Source of the DNA: Geitlerinema sp. BBD 1991-9
GTDB taxonomy: Bacteria > Cyanobacteriota > Cyanobacteriia > Cyanobacteriales > Geitlerinemataceae
Length of the DNA: 51,143 bases
Direction of reading: 5' to 3'
NCBI GenBank assembly: GCA_001657325.1
Contig: LWRO01000040.1
Span: 32,001 to 83,143 of the forward strand
The notes under the pieces were generated by a model. The model did no database searches and was not told the origin of the DNA. It worked only from the letters and a program-made list of their open reading frames with translations. The first letter of the stretch is position 1. Every line of letters starts with the position of its first letter. This document shows positions 1-12,751 of this stretch, in pieces. Made by a program: the position numbers and the translations under genes.

Positions 1-3000
1 AACGACTTCGGCTTAATTGACGCTCCGATTCCCGTAGACGGTACCGTTCCACTCAACCCGAATCCCGTTCCCGTAGTCTTAGGACTCATCGATCTCGGCA
101 GCAACAACGACTTCGATGCCAGCGACGAAGACGGCAGTATTAACATCCAAAACCAACCGACGTTGGGAATCTTTCAACCCGACGGAATTGCCTCGTTCAC
201 CATGGGAGAACAAACCTTCTACATCGGTGCGAACGAAGGCGATGCCCGCGATTACGACGGTTTCAGCGAAGAAGAGCGCGTCGAAGATCTGACCCTCGAC
301 CCGACGGCATTCCCCAACGCAGCCGAATTGCAAGCCGCCGAAAACTTGGGACGGTTGAAAACAACGAATACCCTCGGCGATCTCGACGGCGACGGCGATT
401 TCGATCGAATCTACAGCTACGGCGCTCGATCGTTCTCCATCTGGGACGAATTCGGAAACGTGGTTTACGACAGTGGCGACGAATTCGAGCGTCTCACCGC
501 CCAACTCGCGCCTCAAGCCTTTAACTCCCAAGGCGATATCGACAGCTTCGACAATCGCAGCGACGATAAAGGCCCCGAACCCGAAGGCATCGATGTCGGC
601 GTTATCGACGGTCGTACCTATGCCTTTATCGGATTAGAGCGCATCGGCGGCATCATGGTCTACGATGTCACGAATCCCACTGCACCGTCCTTCGTCCAAT
701 ACGCCAACACCAACAACTTTAGCGGCAACACCAACAACGACATCGGCCCCGAAGGCATTAAATTCATCTCGGCGACCGAAAGTCCCAACGGCAAACCCCT
801 CTTGGCAGTTGGGAACGAAGTCAGCGGTTCGACAACGCTATTTGAAATTAATCCCGAAGGTGCAACCCCACCACCAACTCAGTCGAACAAATGGCAAATT
901 CTCCACACCTCCGACCTCGAAGGTAGTGTCGGTGCCATTCAAGACGCGCCGAATTTTGCAGCAGTTGTCGAAGGCTTGGAAATCGACGCAGCGAATCAGG
1001 GCATTAACTCGATCGTCCTGTCAGCAGGAGACAACTACATTCCGGGGCCGTTCTTCTCCGCTGCGGGAGACCGTTCCGTTCGCGATACACTGCAACAGGT
1101 TTACAGCGATTTCTTCGGGGTCGAACTCGACAACATCCGCGAAGGCAGCGGACGGTTCGACATCACCAACATGAATGTCATCGGTTTCGATGCCTCTGCT
1201 GTGGGAAACCACGAGTTCGATGCCGGAACTAGCGCCTTTGAAGATATCGTTGCAACGGACATTCGCGGCGATAGCCTTGGTGACGTGCGTTGGTTGGGCG
1301 CACAGTTCCCCTACCTCAGCACGAACTTAGATTTCTCCAACAGCAATTTAGGTGGAGTGGCCACGAACGAAATCCTTCCGAATACGGCTTTCCAGTCGAA
1401 CCCCAACGACCTAGATGCCGCCGCCGACGCACCTAAATTCGCCCCGGCCACGATTATCGAGCGCAACGGCGATCGAATTGGCGTTGTCGGTGCGACGACT
1501 CCATTAGTGCCAAGCATTTCCTCGACGGGAGATGTCAGCGTCATCGGCTCCCAATCCAACGATATGGCAGCCTTGGCCGGTATCTTGCAACCGACCATCG
1601 ACAGCTTACTTACCCAAGGGATTAACAAAATCGTCACCGTCTCGCACTTGCAACAGTTCCAACTCGAACAGGAACTCATTCCGCTACTGCGCGGTGTAGA
1701 CGTTGCCATTGCAGGCGGTTCGGACACGATTGTTGCGAACAGCAGCGATCGACTGCGTCCCGGCGACGAAGTGGGTGTCAGCCCCTATCCTTTCCTGACG
1801 ACCAACGCCGATGGCGATCCGACGGCCATCGTCAGCACTGACGGCGAATATTCCTACGTCGGTCGCTTGGTGGTCGAATTTGACGATAACGGCGTTTTGA
1901 TTCCGAGTAGTATCGCTCCCAACCAAAGCGGGGCGTTTGCAACAGACGATCTCGGAGTCACTGAAGTTTGGAACCAAGTCGCTCCCGGACGCGATCCGTT
2001 TGCAACGGGGACGAAAGGCGGCACCGTCCGAACGCTGACCAATGCTCTGCAAGAGGTCGTCAACGCCAACGATCGAGACGTATTTGGTGAAACGACGGTC
2101 TTTATCGAAGGACGACGCGAAAACGTTCGCACAGAAGAAACAACGCTCGGTAACCTCACCGCCGACGCCAACCTGTCTGTCGCCCAACAGTTTGATTCGA
2201 CCGTGCAAGTTTCCATTAAAAACGGTGGGGGTCTTCGCGCGCCCATCGGGGAAGTGGTCGGTGACTCTGGGGAACTCGTACCGCCTCAAGCCAACCCCCT
2301 CTCGGGCAAACAAACGGGTCAAATTTCCCAGTTGGATATCGAAAACACGCTGCGGTTCAACAATGAGTTAACCCTCCTGACTCTGACGGCAGAACAATTG
2401 ACGGAAGTCATCGAACATGGGGTTTCGGCAACTGCACCGGGCGCGACACCGGGACAGTTCCCGCAAGTCGGTGGTGTTTCCTTCAGCTTCGACCCGACGT
2501 TACCAGAAGGCGAGCGAGTGAAGTCCTTAGCGATCGTCAACGACGACGGTGATGTGGTCGATCCGGTGGTTGTTGGCGGCGAGGTCTTCGGCGACCCCAA
2601 CCGTCCGATTCGCATCGTGACGTTGAATTTCTTAGCAGGTGGCGGCGACAGCTATCCCTTCCCCGAATTTGTCGAAGCGAACGCCAGCTTTGCCAACGTC
2701 GTCGATCTGCCGGACGTATTGACCGATGCCGGTGCAGCGACAGCGGCCGATCCGGGTTCCGAACAAGATGCCTTAGCCGAGTTTTTGTTGGCGGGTAGCA
2801 CGTTTACGACGGCGGAAACGGCTCCCTCGGAAGATACGCGCATTCAAATTCTCACAGAGCGATCGGATGAAGTCTTCGATTCGCTGACGGGGTTGAGCGT
2901 GCGCGAGTTGGTCAACCTGTTAGAGAACAGCGGTAGTACTGATATCTTCCGACAGCTAGTCGTTCTGATTAACGAAGCGGAAGGTTCGGAAAACGCACCG

Positions 3001-3168
3001 TCTCGTCGCCGCCGCCGTCGCACGACCTTTGACTCGATCGCATCGGTTGCGTCTGCTGCTTCGATCGAAACATCGGCAGATCTCAACGACGATCGGGTTC
3101 TCAGCGATGGCTTCACGGACGACGCTTCACCGTTTGAGGTTGTGACGAACGACGTGAGCCTCATTTAA
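1..3168 (+). CDS. Choice-of-anchor I / 5'-nucleotidase-like secreted protein (5'-truncated by window edge)
   Basis: The reading frame is already open at base 1, so the true start lies outside the window. The first ~280 visible residues look like the choice-of-anchor I (phytase/esterase-like propeller) domain, with the segment GPEPEGIDVG and many Asp/Gly-rich loops. From about base 890 a calcineurin-like phosphoesterase domain follows: HTSDLEG (base 904), AGDN, then GNHEFDAG (base ~1203). A 5'-nucleotidase C-terminal domain follows with RTEETTLGNLTADA (base ~2130) and NGGGLRAP (base ~2221). The fusion suggests an extracellular or periplasmic phosphatase acting on nucleotides or other phosphate esters; the substrate is inference. 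The C-terminus carries a run of six Arg followed by a low-complexity Ser/Asp tail. A hairpin terminator follows. Family assignment is firm, function less so. Confidence 0.85.
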   Translation, partial: NDFGLIDAPIPVDGTVPLNPNPVPVVLGLIDLGSNNDFDASDEDGSINIQNQPTLGIFQPDGIASFTMGEQTFYIGANEGDARDYDGFSEEERVEDLTLDPTAFPNAAELQAAENLGRLKTTNTLGDLDGDGDFDRIYSYGARSFSIWDEFGNVVYDSGDEFERLTAQLAPQAFNSQGDIDSFDNRSDDKGPEPEGIDVGVIDGRTYAFIGLERIGGIMVYDVTNPTAPSFVQYANTNNFSGNTNNDIGPEGIKFISATESPNGKPLLAVGNEVSGSTTLFEINPEGATPPPTQSNKWQILHTSDLEGSVGAIQDAPNFAAVVEGLEIDAANQGINSIVLSAGDNYIPGPFFSAAGDRSVRDTLQQVYSDFFGVELDNIREGSGRFDITNMNVIGFDASAVGNHEFDAGTSAFEDIVATDIRGDSLGDVRWLGAQFPYLSTNLDFSNSNLGGVATNEILPNTAFQSNPNDLDAAADAPKFAPATIIERNGDRIGVVGATTPLVPSISSTGDVSVIGSQSNDMAALAGILQPTIDSLLTQGINKIVTVSHLQQFQLEQELIPLLRGVDVAIAGGSDTIVANSSDRLRPGDEVGVSPYPFLTTNADGDPTAIVSTDGEYSYVGRLVVEFDDNGVLIPSSIAPNQSGAFATDDLGVTEVWNQVAPGRDPFATGTKGGTVRTLTNALQEVVNANDRDVFGETTVFIEGRRENVRTEETTLGNLTADANLSVAQQFDSTVQVSIKNGGGLRAPIGEVVGDSGELVPPQANPLSGKQTGQISQLDIENTLRFNNELTLLTLTAEQLTEVIEHGVSATAPGATPGQFPQVGGVSFSFDPTLPEGERVKSLAIVNDDGDVVDPVVVGGEVFGDPNRPIRIVTLNFLAGGGDSYPFPEFVEANASFANVVDLPDVLTDAGAATAADPGSEQDALAEFLLAGSTFTTAETAPSEDTRIQILTERSDEVFDSLTGLSVRELVNLLENSGSTDIFRQLVVLINEAEGSENAPSRRRRRRTTFDSIASVASAASIETSADLNDDRVLSDGFTDDASPFEVVTNDVSLI

Positions 3169-3202
3169 CACCACCCCATTCTGACGAGTTATGAGTCACC
3201 AG

Positions 3203-3238
3203 CAGTTTCCAGTGGGTACTCGACACCACTGGAAACTG
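3203..3238 (+). terminator. Intrinsic terminator-like hairpin after the nucleotidase gene
   Basis: Perfect 13-bp inverted repeat (CAGTTTCCAGTGG at 3203-3215 against CCACTGGAAACTG at 3226-3238) with a 10-nt loop, 34 bases after the stop codon. The T-tract behind it is weak (TTCTCGTT), so it may act as a stabilising 3' hairpin rather than a strong terminator. Confidence 0.6.
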
Positions 3239-3362
3239 TTCTCGTTGATGGTTGGTGGCGGGTGACCGTTCGCTGTTCCCTGAAAAAGACGAACGCACTT
3301 AAAATGAATTAGATAAATTGATAAAAAGTGTTACAAAATCGCAGTCATCGATTTCTAACCTT

Positions 3363-4241
3363 ATGAGTACGACTGTCACGCCAGCGAAAGCCCAGGCTCG
3401 ATCGAGTTCCATTGAGACAGAGGCAGGGAATCTGTTCGGGGAGTTCGTGCAAGAAACGTCAGCCTTGACCCGTCGCTTGTTCATTCAACTGCAACGCCGC
3501 CCGGCCACCTTGATGGCTGGAATTATTCAGCCATTGATGTGGCTGATCCTGTTCGGTGCTTTATTTCAAAACGCACCTGAAGGGTTGTTTGAGGAAAGCC
3601 AGAATTACCTGCAATTTTTGGGGGCGGGTGTCATCGTCTTTACCGCCTTTGCGGGTGCGCTCAACGCCGGACTTCCGGTGATGTTCGATCGAGAATTCGG
3701 GTTCCTCAACCGTCTCCTCGTCGCACCGCTCTCGACACGATTTTCGATCGTCATCGCATCCGCCATCTACATCGTCGCTATGAGCCTAATTCAGACAGCG
3801 GTGATTTTAGTCGCCGGAACGTTCATGGGGGCGGGATTGCCAAGTGTCGTGGGCTTAGTCGCCATTGCGACGTTTCTGTTACTCCTCATCCTTGGCGTAA
3901 CGGGATTGAGTTTGGGACTTGCTTTTGCCCTTCCCGGTCACGTGGAACTGATCGCCGCAATTTTCGTAACCAACTTACCCCTCTTGTTTGCAAGTACAGC
4001 ACTAGCTCCGCTGTCGTTCATGCCCGTTTGGTTGCAATGGGTTGCAAGTCTAAATCCCCTCAGCTATGCCATCGAACCCATTCGCTACCTGTACCTGCAC
4101 GATCGTTGGAGTTTGAACAGTGTCGTCATGCACGCTCCCTTTGCCGATATTACCTTTGGCGGAGCTTGGTTCGTATTGCTGGGATTTACCGCTGTTGCCT
4201 TGGCGGCCATCACGCCGTTATTGCGCCGCCGTTTTGCATAA
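3363..4241 (+). CDS. ABC-2 type transporter permease
   Basis: About 292 residues. A cytoplasmic N-terminus (~50 residues) is followed by six hydrophobic segments, as in ABC-2 permeases of the DrrB/NodJ type. Family features include RRPATLMAGIIQPLMWLILF in the first membrane helix, MFDREFGFLNRLL in the cytoplasmic loop and NPLSYAIEPIRY before the last helix. It would form the membrane channel of an efflux pump, but no ATPase gene is adjacent, so the partner must be encoded elsewhere. I chose ATG 3363 over an in-frame ATG at 3318, because the extra 15 residues look unlike family N-termini; this is not certain. The substrate is unknown. The small secreted-protein gene begins 44 bases downstream and may be co-transcribed. 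Confidence 0.85.
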   Translation: MSTTVTPAKAQARSSSIETEAGNLFGEFVQETSALTRRLFIQLQRRPATLMAGIIQPLMWLILFGALFQNAPEGLFEESQNYLQFLGAGVIVFTAFAGALNAGLPVMFDREFGFLNRLLVAPLSTRFSIVIASAIYIVAMSLIQTAVILVAGTFMGAGLPSVVGLVAIATFLLLLILGVTGLSLGLAFALPGHVELIAAIFVTNLPLLFASTALAPLSFMPVWLQWVASLNPLSYAIEPIRYLYLHDRWSLNSVVMHAPFADITFGGAWFVLLGFTAVALAAITPLLRRRFA

Positions 4242-4285
4242 CATAGAGGTAGCATTTCACATTTATTCAGGAAGTTTCGATCGAC

Positions 4286-4651
4286 ATGAAACCCTTGTTT
4301 TTCAAACGTGTGATGTGGGGAGTCTCGATCGCGATTGCCGCCGCAATTGCCATGCCGCTCTCCGCCCACGCCCAAACCTCAACCTATAACGAAGCGATTC
4401 CAAACGACCCGTTTGACGATAGTGCCAATCAGGGCGATCGAAGTCAGTTAGAAGGGGAAGGTGGCTTAAACGTATTCGACATCATCCATCGAGCCACCTC
4501 CGGTCCAGAAATGAGCTTTGATGAATTCGTGTCCGGACAGGACTCCGAACTCAACAATGCTGCCGAAGACTTTCGCGCCCGTCAGTTAGAACGCCTGCGC
4601 CAGCAAGAAGCCGCATCTCCCGAACTGACTGACACCTCTGAAGCACCGTAA
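4286..4651 (+). CDS. Small secreted hypothetical protein
   Basis: 121 residues. The N-terminus has positive residues (MKPLFFKR), a hydrophobic core and an Ala-rich site ending in SAHAQ, which reads as a Sec signal peptide cleaved near residue 29. The mature part is acidic and Gln/Glu-rich, with a predicted helix around RARQLERLRQQE. I recognise no catalytic motif. It follows the ABC-2 permease by 44 bases, so the two could share a transcript, and a clear intrinsic terminator follows. Function unknown; likely a periplasmic or lumenal small protein. Confidence 0.7.
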   Translation: MKPLFFKRVMWGVSIAIAAAIAMPLSAHAQTSTYNEAIPNDPFDDSANQGDRSQLEGEGGLNVFDIIHRATSGPEMSFDEFVSGQDSELNNAAEDFRARQLERLRQQEAASPELTDTSEAP

Positions 4652-4681
4652 CTTGAACAAGAACCAGGTTTCCAAAATTGA

Positions 4682-4706
4682 GGGCATCCGATTGGATGCC
4701 CTTTTT
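4682..4706 (+). terminator. Rho-independent terminator
   Basis: GGGCATCC, loop GATT, GGATGCCC, then five T (4702-4706). A perfect 8-bp stem and T-tract, 30 bases after the stop of the small secreted-protein gene. Confidence 0.9.
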
Positions 4707-4863
4707 CAATTCGGATACCCAATGCGAGACTGAGCCGAGAGCGGCGAGGGATCGCGAACAGTTCCTAGCAGGATTGCCGGTCGATCGATCGAATCAATGC
4801 ATCCAGATGGCAAACAGCCGGACTTGGTTTTACTACCATCACAACGACTCCAAAACGAGAAGA

Positions 4864-4892
4864 GGGGACAAGCCCTCGAAAGACTTGCCCCC
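4864..4892 (-). terminator. Probable apcE terminator
   Basis: Read on the minus strand: GGGGGCAAG, 11-nt loop, CTTGTCCCC, then TCTTCTCGTTTT. The nine-base arms have one mismatch. It lies 38 bases beyond the apcE stop codon. Confidence 0.65.
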
Positions 4893-4929
4893 TTCACAAA
4901 GCCAATTGCAAAACTCGTTCTAGAATCGC

Positions 4930-7605
<2,676 letters not shown>

Positions 7606-7839
7606 CTACTTCTACAGAAACGACAGGAAACCAGAAAGGGATAGGGGTAGAGGCTTGCGCTCCTACTTAATCCTATTACCGTTGTTTAACTCGAAACGTT
7701 TTAGTTTTATTGAGCTTCGCGTTATTAAGAAATGTTTCAAAATGCTTCCGCGAACCTCGTCCGTGAATATCCTAATTACCGCGACATCATAAAGGATCGC
7801 AAGGATCTAAATGAGAAAACGCAAAGTTTTGTAACTTTT

Positions 7840-7868
7840 CGAGAATCGATCGCGTCGATCGATTCTCG
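7840..7868. promoter_or_regulatory. 29-nt perfect palindrome in the leader of the methyltransferase gene; spacer 7603-7891
   Basis: CGAGAATCGATCG (7840-7852), a 3-nt spacer CGT, then the exact inverse CGATCGATTCTCG (7856-7868). It ends 23 bases before the methyltransferase ATG, in the 289-nt gap shared with the divergent apcE gene. It could be an RNA hairpin sequestering the ribosome site, a protein operator, or a terminator-like stem (no T-tract follows). The rest of the gap is A/T-richer and should hold both promoters, but I could not fix -35/-10 boxes. Confidence 0.55.
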
Positions 7869-7891
7869 GATTGAGGTGTTCGAGGCAAGCT

Positions 7892-9082
7892 ATGACGAGC
7901 AATTCTGACATTAGTGCTGCTGTTGGGCGGTTGTACGATACTTATCCGTTTCCTCCGGAACCGCTACTCGACGAACCGCCACCGGGGTATAACTGGCGAT
8001 GGAACTGGCTCGCGGCCTATAGCTTCTGCACGGGGTGCAAACCCGAAAGACAGGACGTGCGTATTTTGGATGCGGGGTGCGGAACGGGAGTGGGAACCGA
8101 ATATCTCGTCCATTTAAATCCCCACGCTCGCGTGACCGGCATCGATCTCAGTGAGGGCGCGTTAGCCGTTGCTAGGGAGCGTTGTCAGAAATCGGGTGCC
8201 GAGCGTGTCGAGTTTCACCATCTGAGTTTGTACGACGTCCATCAACTCGAAGGCACGTTCGATCTGATTAATTGTGTGGGCGTCCTGCACCACCTCAGCG
8301 ATCCGATGGCGGGAATCCGGGCGCTGGCATCGAAACTCGCGCCCGGTGGTTTGATGCACGTTTTCGTGTATTCAGAGTTGGGACGGCGGGAAATTCTGCT
8401 GATGCAGCAAGCGCTCGGACTGCTACTCGGAGATCGACGCAACGATTTTAAGGAAGGCGTGCGTTTGGGACGAAAGCTGTTCGATACGTTGCCTGAAGAC
8501 AACCGCATCGTGAAAGAGGACAAGCGGCGCTGGTCGCTGGAAAACCACCGCGATGCCAACTTCGCCGATATGTATTTGCATCCCCAGGAAATCGATTACA
8601 ACATCGACACCTTATTCGAGTTAATCGAAGCGTCCGATTTGACGTTCTTGGGATTTTCCAACCCCGCCTACTGGCAAATCGATCGATTGCTCGGAGGCGA
8701 TCCCGAGTTGCTCGATCTCGCGCAACAGCTCAGCGTGCGAGAACGCTATCGCGCGATCGAACTCCTCGATCCAGAACTGACCCATTACGAATTCTTCTTA
8801 GGCCGTCCGCCGATTCTGAAATGGGATTGGCGCGATGACGACGAATTGCGGGGGGCTACGCCGGAACTAAACCCTTGTATTCAGGGCTGGCCGAGTCAGG
8901 CTTTCTTCGATCTGAACTATCAGATCGTGAAATTGTCGCCGCTCGAGTTTGAATTTCTACAAGCTTGTGAGGGCGGCTGTCGAACCCTCGATGACATTCT
9001 CAACGACATCGAAATCGACTTAGATACCGTTCGATCGCTTCAACAGCGACAACTGCTCCTCCTAACGCCGAAAACCCCTTGA
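7892..9082 (+). CDS. Class I SAM-dependent methyltransferase
   Basis: 396 residues from ATG 7892; an in-frame TTG at 7871 would add seven residues that look like leader. The SAM-binding motif I is plain: ILDAGCGTGVG at about residues 58-68, followed by the acidic motif II region VTGIDLSEGAL and FDLINCVGVLHHL. The protein begins with a short region containing YDTYPFPPEPLL. It ends in a ~60-residue domain, SPLEFEFLQACEGG onward, that resembles a small winged-helix or PqqD-like module. The substrate cannot be read from the sequence. The gene is divergent from apcE and about 210 bases upstream of the atp operon, with no clear terminator between them. Confidence 0.85.
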   Translation: MTSNSDISAAVGRLYDTYPFPPEPLLDEPPPGYNWRWNWLAAYSFCTGCKPERQDVRILDAGCGTGVGTEYLVHLNPHARVTGIDLSEGALAVARERCQKSGAERVEFHHLSLYDVHQLEGTFDLINCVGVLHHLSDPMAGIRALASKLAPGGLMHVFVYSELGRREILLMQQALGLLLGDRRNDFKEGVRLGRKLFDTLPEDNRIVKEDKRRWSLENHRDANFADMYLHPQEIDYNIDTLFELIEASDLTFLGFSNPAYWQIDRLLGGDPELLDLAQQLSVRERYRAIELLDPELTHYEFFLGRPPILKWDWRDDDELRGATPELNPCIQGWPSQAFFDLNYQIVKLSPLEFEFLQACEGGCRTLDDILNDIEIDLDTVRSLQQRQLLLLTPKTP

Positions 9083-9292
9083 AATTGAGGAAAAACCCAT
9101 TTGAAGACTGTCCTCGATCGGGATTCATTTTTTTTAAGTATTGTTACCGCACCGTGATATCATTGCATCTGGTTTGGATTCCTCCAAACACTTCGTTGCG
9201 TCAGCCTGACTCGATCTGTTGCACCCAAACTCTAGCGCTCGCTCGCGTTTGGGGCAGCTTCGCACGTGCAACTGTTGTCGGTCGTTTCACTT

Positions 9293-9844
9293 ATGCACTC
9301 CCCTTTTCAAGAGGACATTACGCCATTGACGACACTTCCTCGTTTCCGTCGTTCGGACGATGCGGCGAGCGAGTCTCCTCGATCGATCGCTTCGCCGTCG
9401 GCAGATAACGCACCGCCAGATCCCGAGGCCAGTCCTGCCTCGACCTCGGAAACCTCAGTGTCGCCGATGCAGGAGTACTATCAGTTTCAAACCCGACTGT
9501 ACGTCCTCACGCTCGCTCTGATCGGCACGATCTTCGGAGCAACGTGGCTGGCGTATTCCCTCGACATCGCACTGAACTACCTCCTCGGGGCGAGCTTTGG
9601 AGCAGTGTACTTGAGAATGATGGCGAAGGATGTCGAGCGTCTGGGCAACGTCAAAACGAAATTGGGCAACGGACGTTTGGGGCTGTTCGTCGGACTGATC
9701 GTCGTGGCCACCCAGCTCAACCAGCTTCAGATCGTCCCAATTTTTTTGGGATTTCTGACCTATAAAGTCGCGATCGTCGTTCACGTGCTGTTCGCAACTT
9801 TCGCCCCTACCGTAAGGTCGTCAAGGCAACTTGCCAATCGATGA
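9293..9844 (+). CDS. atp1: ATP synthase protein I (Atp1), assembly factor
   Basis: First gene of the atp operon. Four hydrophobic segments follow the sequence MQEYYQFQTRLYVLTLAL, the usual start region of cyanobacterial Atp1, which helps assemble the c-ring. The start is uncertain. ATG 9293 gives 183 residues with a ~60-residue Ser/Pro/Ala-rich N-terminal extension. TTG 9326 is preceded by AGAGGA at a reasonable distance. ATG 9469 gives ~125 residues, the usual family length, but has no obvious ribosome site. The C-terminal part is well conserved. It is followed 6 bases later by atpB. The 210-nt region 9083-9292 should contain the operon promoter; no convincing boxes were identified. Confidence 0.8.
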   Translation: MHSPFQEDITPLTTLPRFRRSDDAASESPRSIASPSADNAPPDPEASPASTSETSVSPMQEYYQFQTRLYVLTLALIGTIFGATWLAYSLDIALNYLLGASFGAVYLRMMAKDVERLGNVKTKLGNGRLGLFVGLIVVATQLNQLQIVPIFLGFLTYKVAIVVHVLFATFAPTVRSSRQLANR

Positions 9845-9850
9845 AATAAC

Positions 9851-10946
<1,096 letters not shown>

Positions 10947-10963
10947 CCATTTCATTCTCGTAA

Positions 10964-11008
10964 AGGGGTCGGGCGAACGTTCTCTCGAACGATCGAACTG
11001 ACCCCTTA
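10964..11008 (+). promoter_or_regulatory. Nested hairpin in the atpE-atpF' gap
   Basis: Outer stem AAGGGGTC (10964-10971) with GACCCCTT (11001-11008). Inside it is a second hairpin CGTTC, loop TCTC, GAACG (10979-10992). There is no T-tract. Its place right after the c-subunit gene suggests an RNA-processing or 3'-end-stabilising element that raises c-subunit output relative to downstream cistrons; that role is inference. Confidence 0.55.
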
Positions 11009-11036
11009 CTGAATACAAGGAGGGTAAAGCAAACCT

Positions 11037-11519
11037 ATGGAGTGGACGATTTTACTCGCGACTGAAGCGGCCCCGGAAGGCGGTTTGTTTGCGTTTGACG
11101 CAACCCTACCCCTAATGGCCGTACAGTTTCTCGTTTTAGTCGCGATTCTGAACGCAGTTTTCTACAAACCCCTAAGTCGAGCCTTAGACGAACGGGACGA
11201 TTATATTCGCAGCACCTCTCAAAACGCTCGAGAGCGCTTGGCTAAGGCCAAACAGCTCGTCGAACAATACGACAAGGATCTCGCGACGACGCGCAAACAG
11301 TCTCAAGACACGATTGCAGCAGCGCGGGAAGAGGCGCGGAAAATTGCCAACACGCAAATCGCCGCAGCCCAACAAGAAGCCATCGAAGCGAGAGAACGAG
11401 CGGCGACAGAAATCGAACAACAAAAACAGGCGGCTATGGCATCTCTCGAACAACAAGTGGGAGGTCTGAGCCGACAAATTCTCGAAAAGCTCCTAGGTTC
11501 TGAACTCGTCAAACGTTAG
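11037..11519 (+). CDS. atpF2: ATP synthase subunit b'
   Basis: 160 residues (atpG in cyanobacterial naming). This is the second, diverged b-type subunit found only in photosynthetic ATP synthases; with b it forms the heterodimeric peripheral stator. One N-terminal membrane segment ([20 protein letters not shown]) is followed by a long charged coiled coil rich in Ala, Glu, Lys and Gln. The motif [15 protein letters not shown] after the membrane segment is typical. The ribosome site AAGGAGGG lies about 13 bases before the ATG. Confidence 0.96.
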   Translation: MEWTILLATEAAPEGGLFAFDATLPLMAVQFLVLVAILNAVFYKPLSRALDERDDYIRSTSQNARERLAKAKQLVEQYDKDLATTRKQSQDTIAAAREEARKIANTQIAAAQQEAIEARERAATEIEQQKQAAMASLEQQVGGLSRQILEKLLGSELVKR

Positions 11520-11530
11520 GCGCGATACGG

Positions 11531-11568
11531 AACGGGGACTGGCTCGACGGGCCAGTCGTCAAACCGTT
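11531..11568 (+). promoter_or_regulatory. Intercistronic hairpin between atpF' and atpF
   Basis: GACTGGC (11537-11543) pairs with GCCAGTC (11551-11557) around a 7-nt loop. An outer AACGG/CCGTT pair (11531-11535 with 11564-11568) extends it. No T-tract. Probably an RNA stability or processing hairpin within the operon. Confidence 0.5.
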
Positions 11569-11611
11569 CGGGGTTAACCAGTAGAAGTTAAGCGATTATG
11601 GGTTAAGAATC

Positions 11612-12136
11612 ATGGAGACTTTTTTGTGGCTTGCCGAAGCAGAGGGCGGCTTCGGCTTGAATTTGGATATCTTCGGCACCAACATCATCAACCTCGCCAT
11701 CGTCATCGGCATCTTGTATTACTTCGGGAGCGGTTTTCTCGGAAAAATTCTTTCTGAGCGACGTGGCAGCATCGAAACTGCTGTTAGCGAAGCCGAACAG
11801 CAGGCGAAAGAGGCGGAAAAAGCCCTAGCTGAAGCTCAACAGAACCTAAAACAAGCGCAGGATCGGGCCGAGCAAATTCTTGCTGAAGCCCAAGAGCGCG
11901 CTCGGGCTGCGAGAGAGGCCATTTTGGCCGAGGCACAAGCGGATGTCGAACGGTTGAAAGCGGCGGCCGCTCAAGAGCTGCAATCGGACGAAGGCCGAGC
12001 AATGGCTCAGTTGCGCGAGCGAGCAGTGGCTTTAGCGTTGCAAGAAGCCCAACAGTACCTGCAAGAGCGCCTCGATCCATCCGATCGAGAAGCCGTCGTC
12101 GATCGCAGTATTCGCTTACTCGGAGGTCAGGGATGA
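11612..12136 (+). CDS. atpF: ATP synthase subunit b
   Basis: 174 residues. A short N-terminal region (WLAEAEGGFGLNLDIFGTNI) leads into one membrane helix, then a long Ala/Glu/Gln-rich coiled coil that forms the stator stalk with b'. The sequence YYFGSGFLGKILSERRGSIE at the membrane-stalk junction is characteristic of cyanobacterial and chloroplast b subunits. The stop codon overlaps the atpH start in an ATGA arrangement, implying translational coupling. Confidence 0.96.
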   Translation: METFLWLAEAEGGFGLNLDIFGTNIINLAIVIGILYYFGSGFLGKILSERRGSIETAVSEAEQQAKEAEKALAEAQQNLKQAQDRAEQILAEAQERARAAREAILAEAQADVERLKAAAAQELQSDEGRAMAQLRERAVALALQEAQQYLQERLDPSDREAVVDRSIRLLGGQG

Positions 12137-12681
12137 AAAGCCGCTTTTCCACCGGAGAAATTGCCGAACCTTACGCTCAAGCGCTAATGTCCATTGCGCA
12201 AGAATACGATCTCGTCGATCGCATCGGGGAAGACGTGAGTGCTTTACGGGAAACCCTGCAAGTTTCGGAAGACTTACAAGAGTTTCTCGAAAGTCCCCTC
12301 ATCAAAGCTGAAGCGAAGAAAAACGCATTGCGCCAGATTTGCAGCGAGACCGTTCACAACTACACGTTGAACTTTCTCATGCTTTTGGTCGATCGCGGCC
12401 GCATTCTGTTCCTCGATGCCATTTGCCAAAAATATCAAGCGCGGTTGCGCGAACTGAAGAACATCGTTCTGGCGCAAGTCACCGCAGCCCAGGAATTGAC
12501 CTCGGCTCAGGAAGATGCCGTTCGCGAGAAAGTCAAGGCTTTGACGGGTGCTGAGTTCGTCGAACTCGAAATCTCGATCGATTCCGACCTCATTGGCGGT
12601 CTCATCGTTCGCATCGGCTCGCAAGTTCTCGATGCCAGCTTGCGCGGTCAGTTGCGTCGCCTCGCCTTGAGTTTGAGCTAA
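12133..12681 (+). CDS. atpH: ATP synthase subunit delta
   Basis: 182 residues (atpD in cyanobacterial naming; the OSCP equivalent). It joins the top of the F1 head to the b/b' stator. The family features are the N-terminal helical bundle beginning [17 protein letters not shown] and the C-terminal segment [20 protein letters not shown], including the GG(I/L) motif typical of delta. It overlaps the atpF stop by 4 bases. A 7-bp hairpin lies between it and atpA. Confidence 0.96.
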   Translation: MKSRFSTGEIAEPYAQALMSIAQEYDLVDRIGEDVSALRETLQVSEDLQEFLESPLIKAEAKKNALRQICSETVHNYTLNFLMLLVDRGRILFLDAICQKYQARLRELKNIVLAQVTAAQELTSAQEDAVREKVKALTGAEFVELEISIDSDLIGGLIVRIGSQVLDASLRGQLRRLALSLS

Positions 12682-12692
12682 AGCCTCGAACC

Positions 12693-12712
12693 GGCCGTTC
12701 TCGACAACGGCC
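12693..12712 (+). promoter_or_regulatory. Hairpin in the atpH-atpA gap
   Basis: GGCCGTT, loop CTCGAC, AACGGCC: a perfect 7-bp stem 12 bases after the atpH stop, with no T-tract. A similar, bulged hairpin (TTGCCCGT with ACGGCAA) occupies 14293-14316 in the atpA-atpG gap. Confidence 0.5.
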
Positions 12713-12751
12713 AACCCTCGACTAAGAACCGTTCAACAGCGAGAAAAGAAA

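Noticed and set aside
1684-2322. Minus-strand frame of 212 codons within the nucleotidase gene
   Set aside because: The sense frame carries unmistakable 5'-nucleotidase motifs over the same bases; the antisense product has no family features.
4678-4923. 81-codon open frame between the small secreted gene and apcE
   Set aside because: It starts inside a terminator stem and runs across a second terminator; no conserved features.
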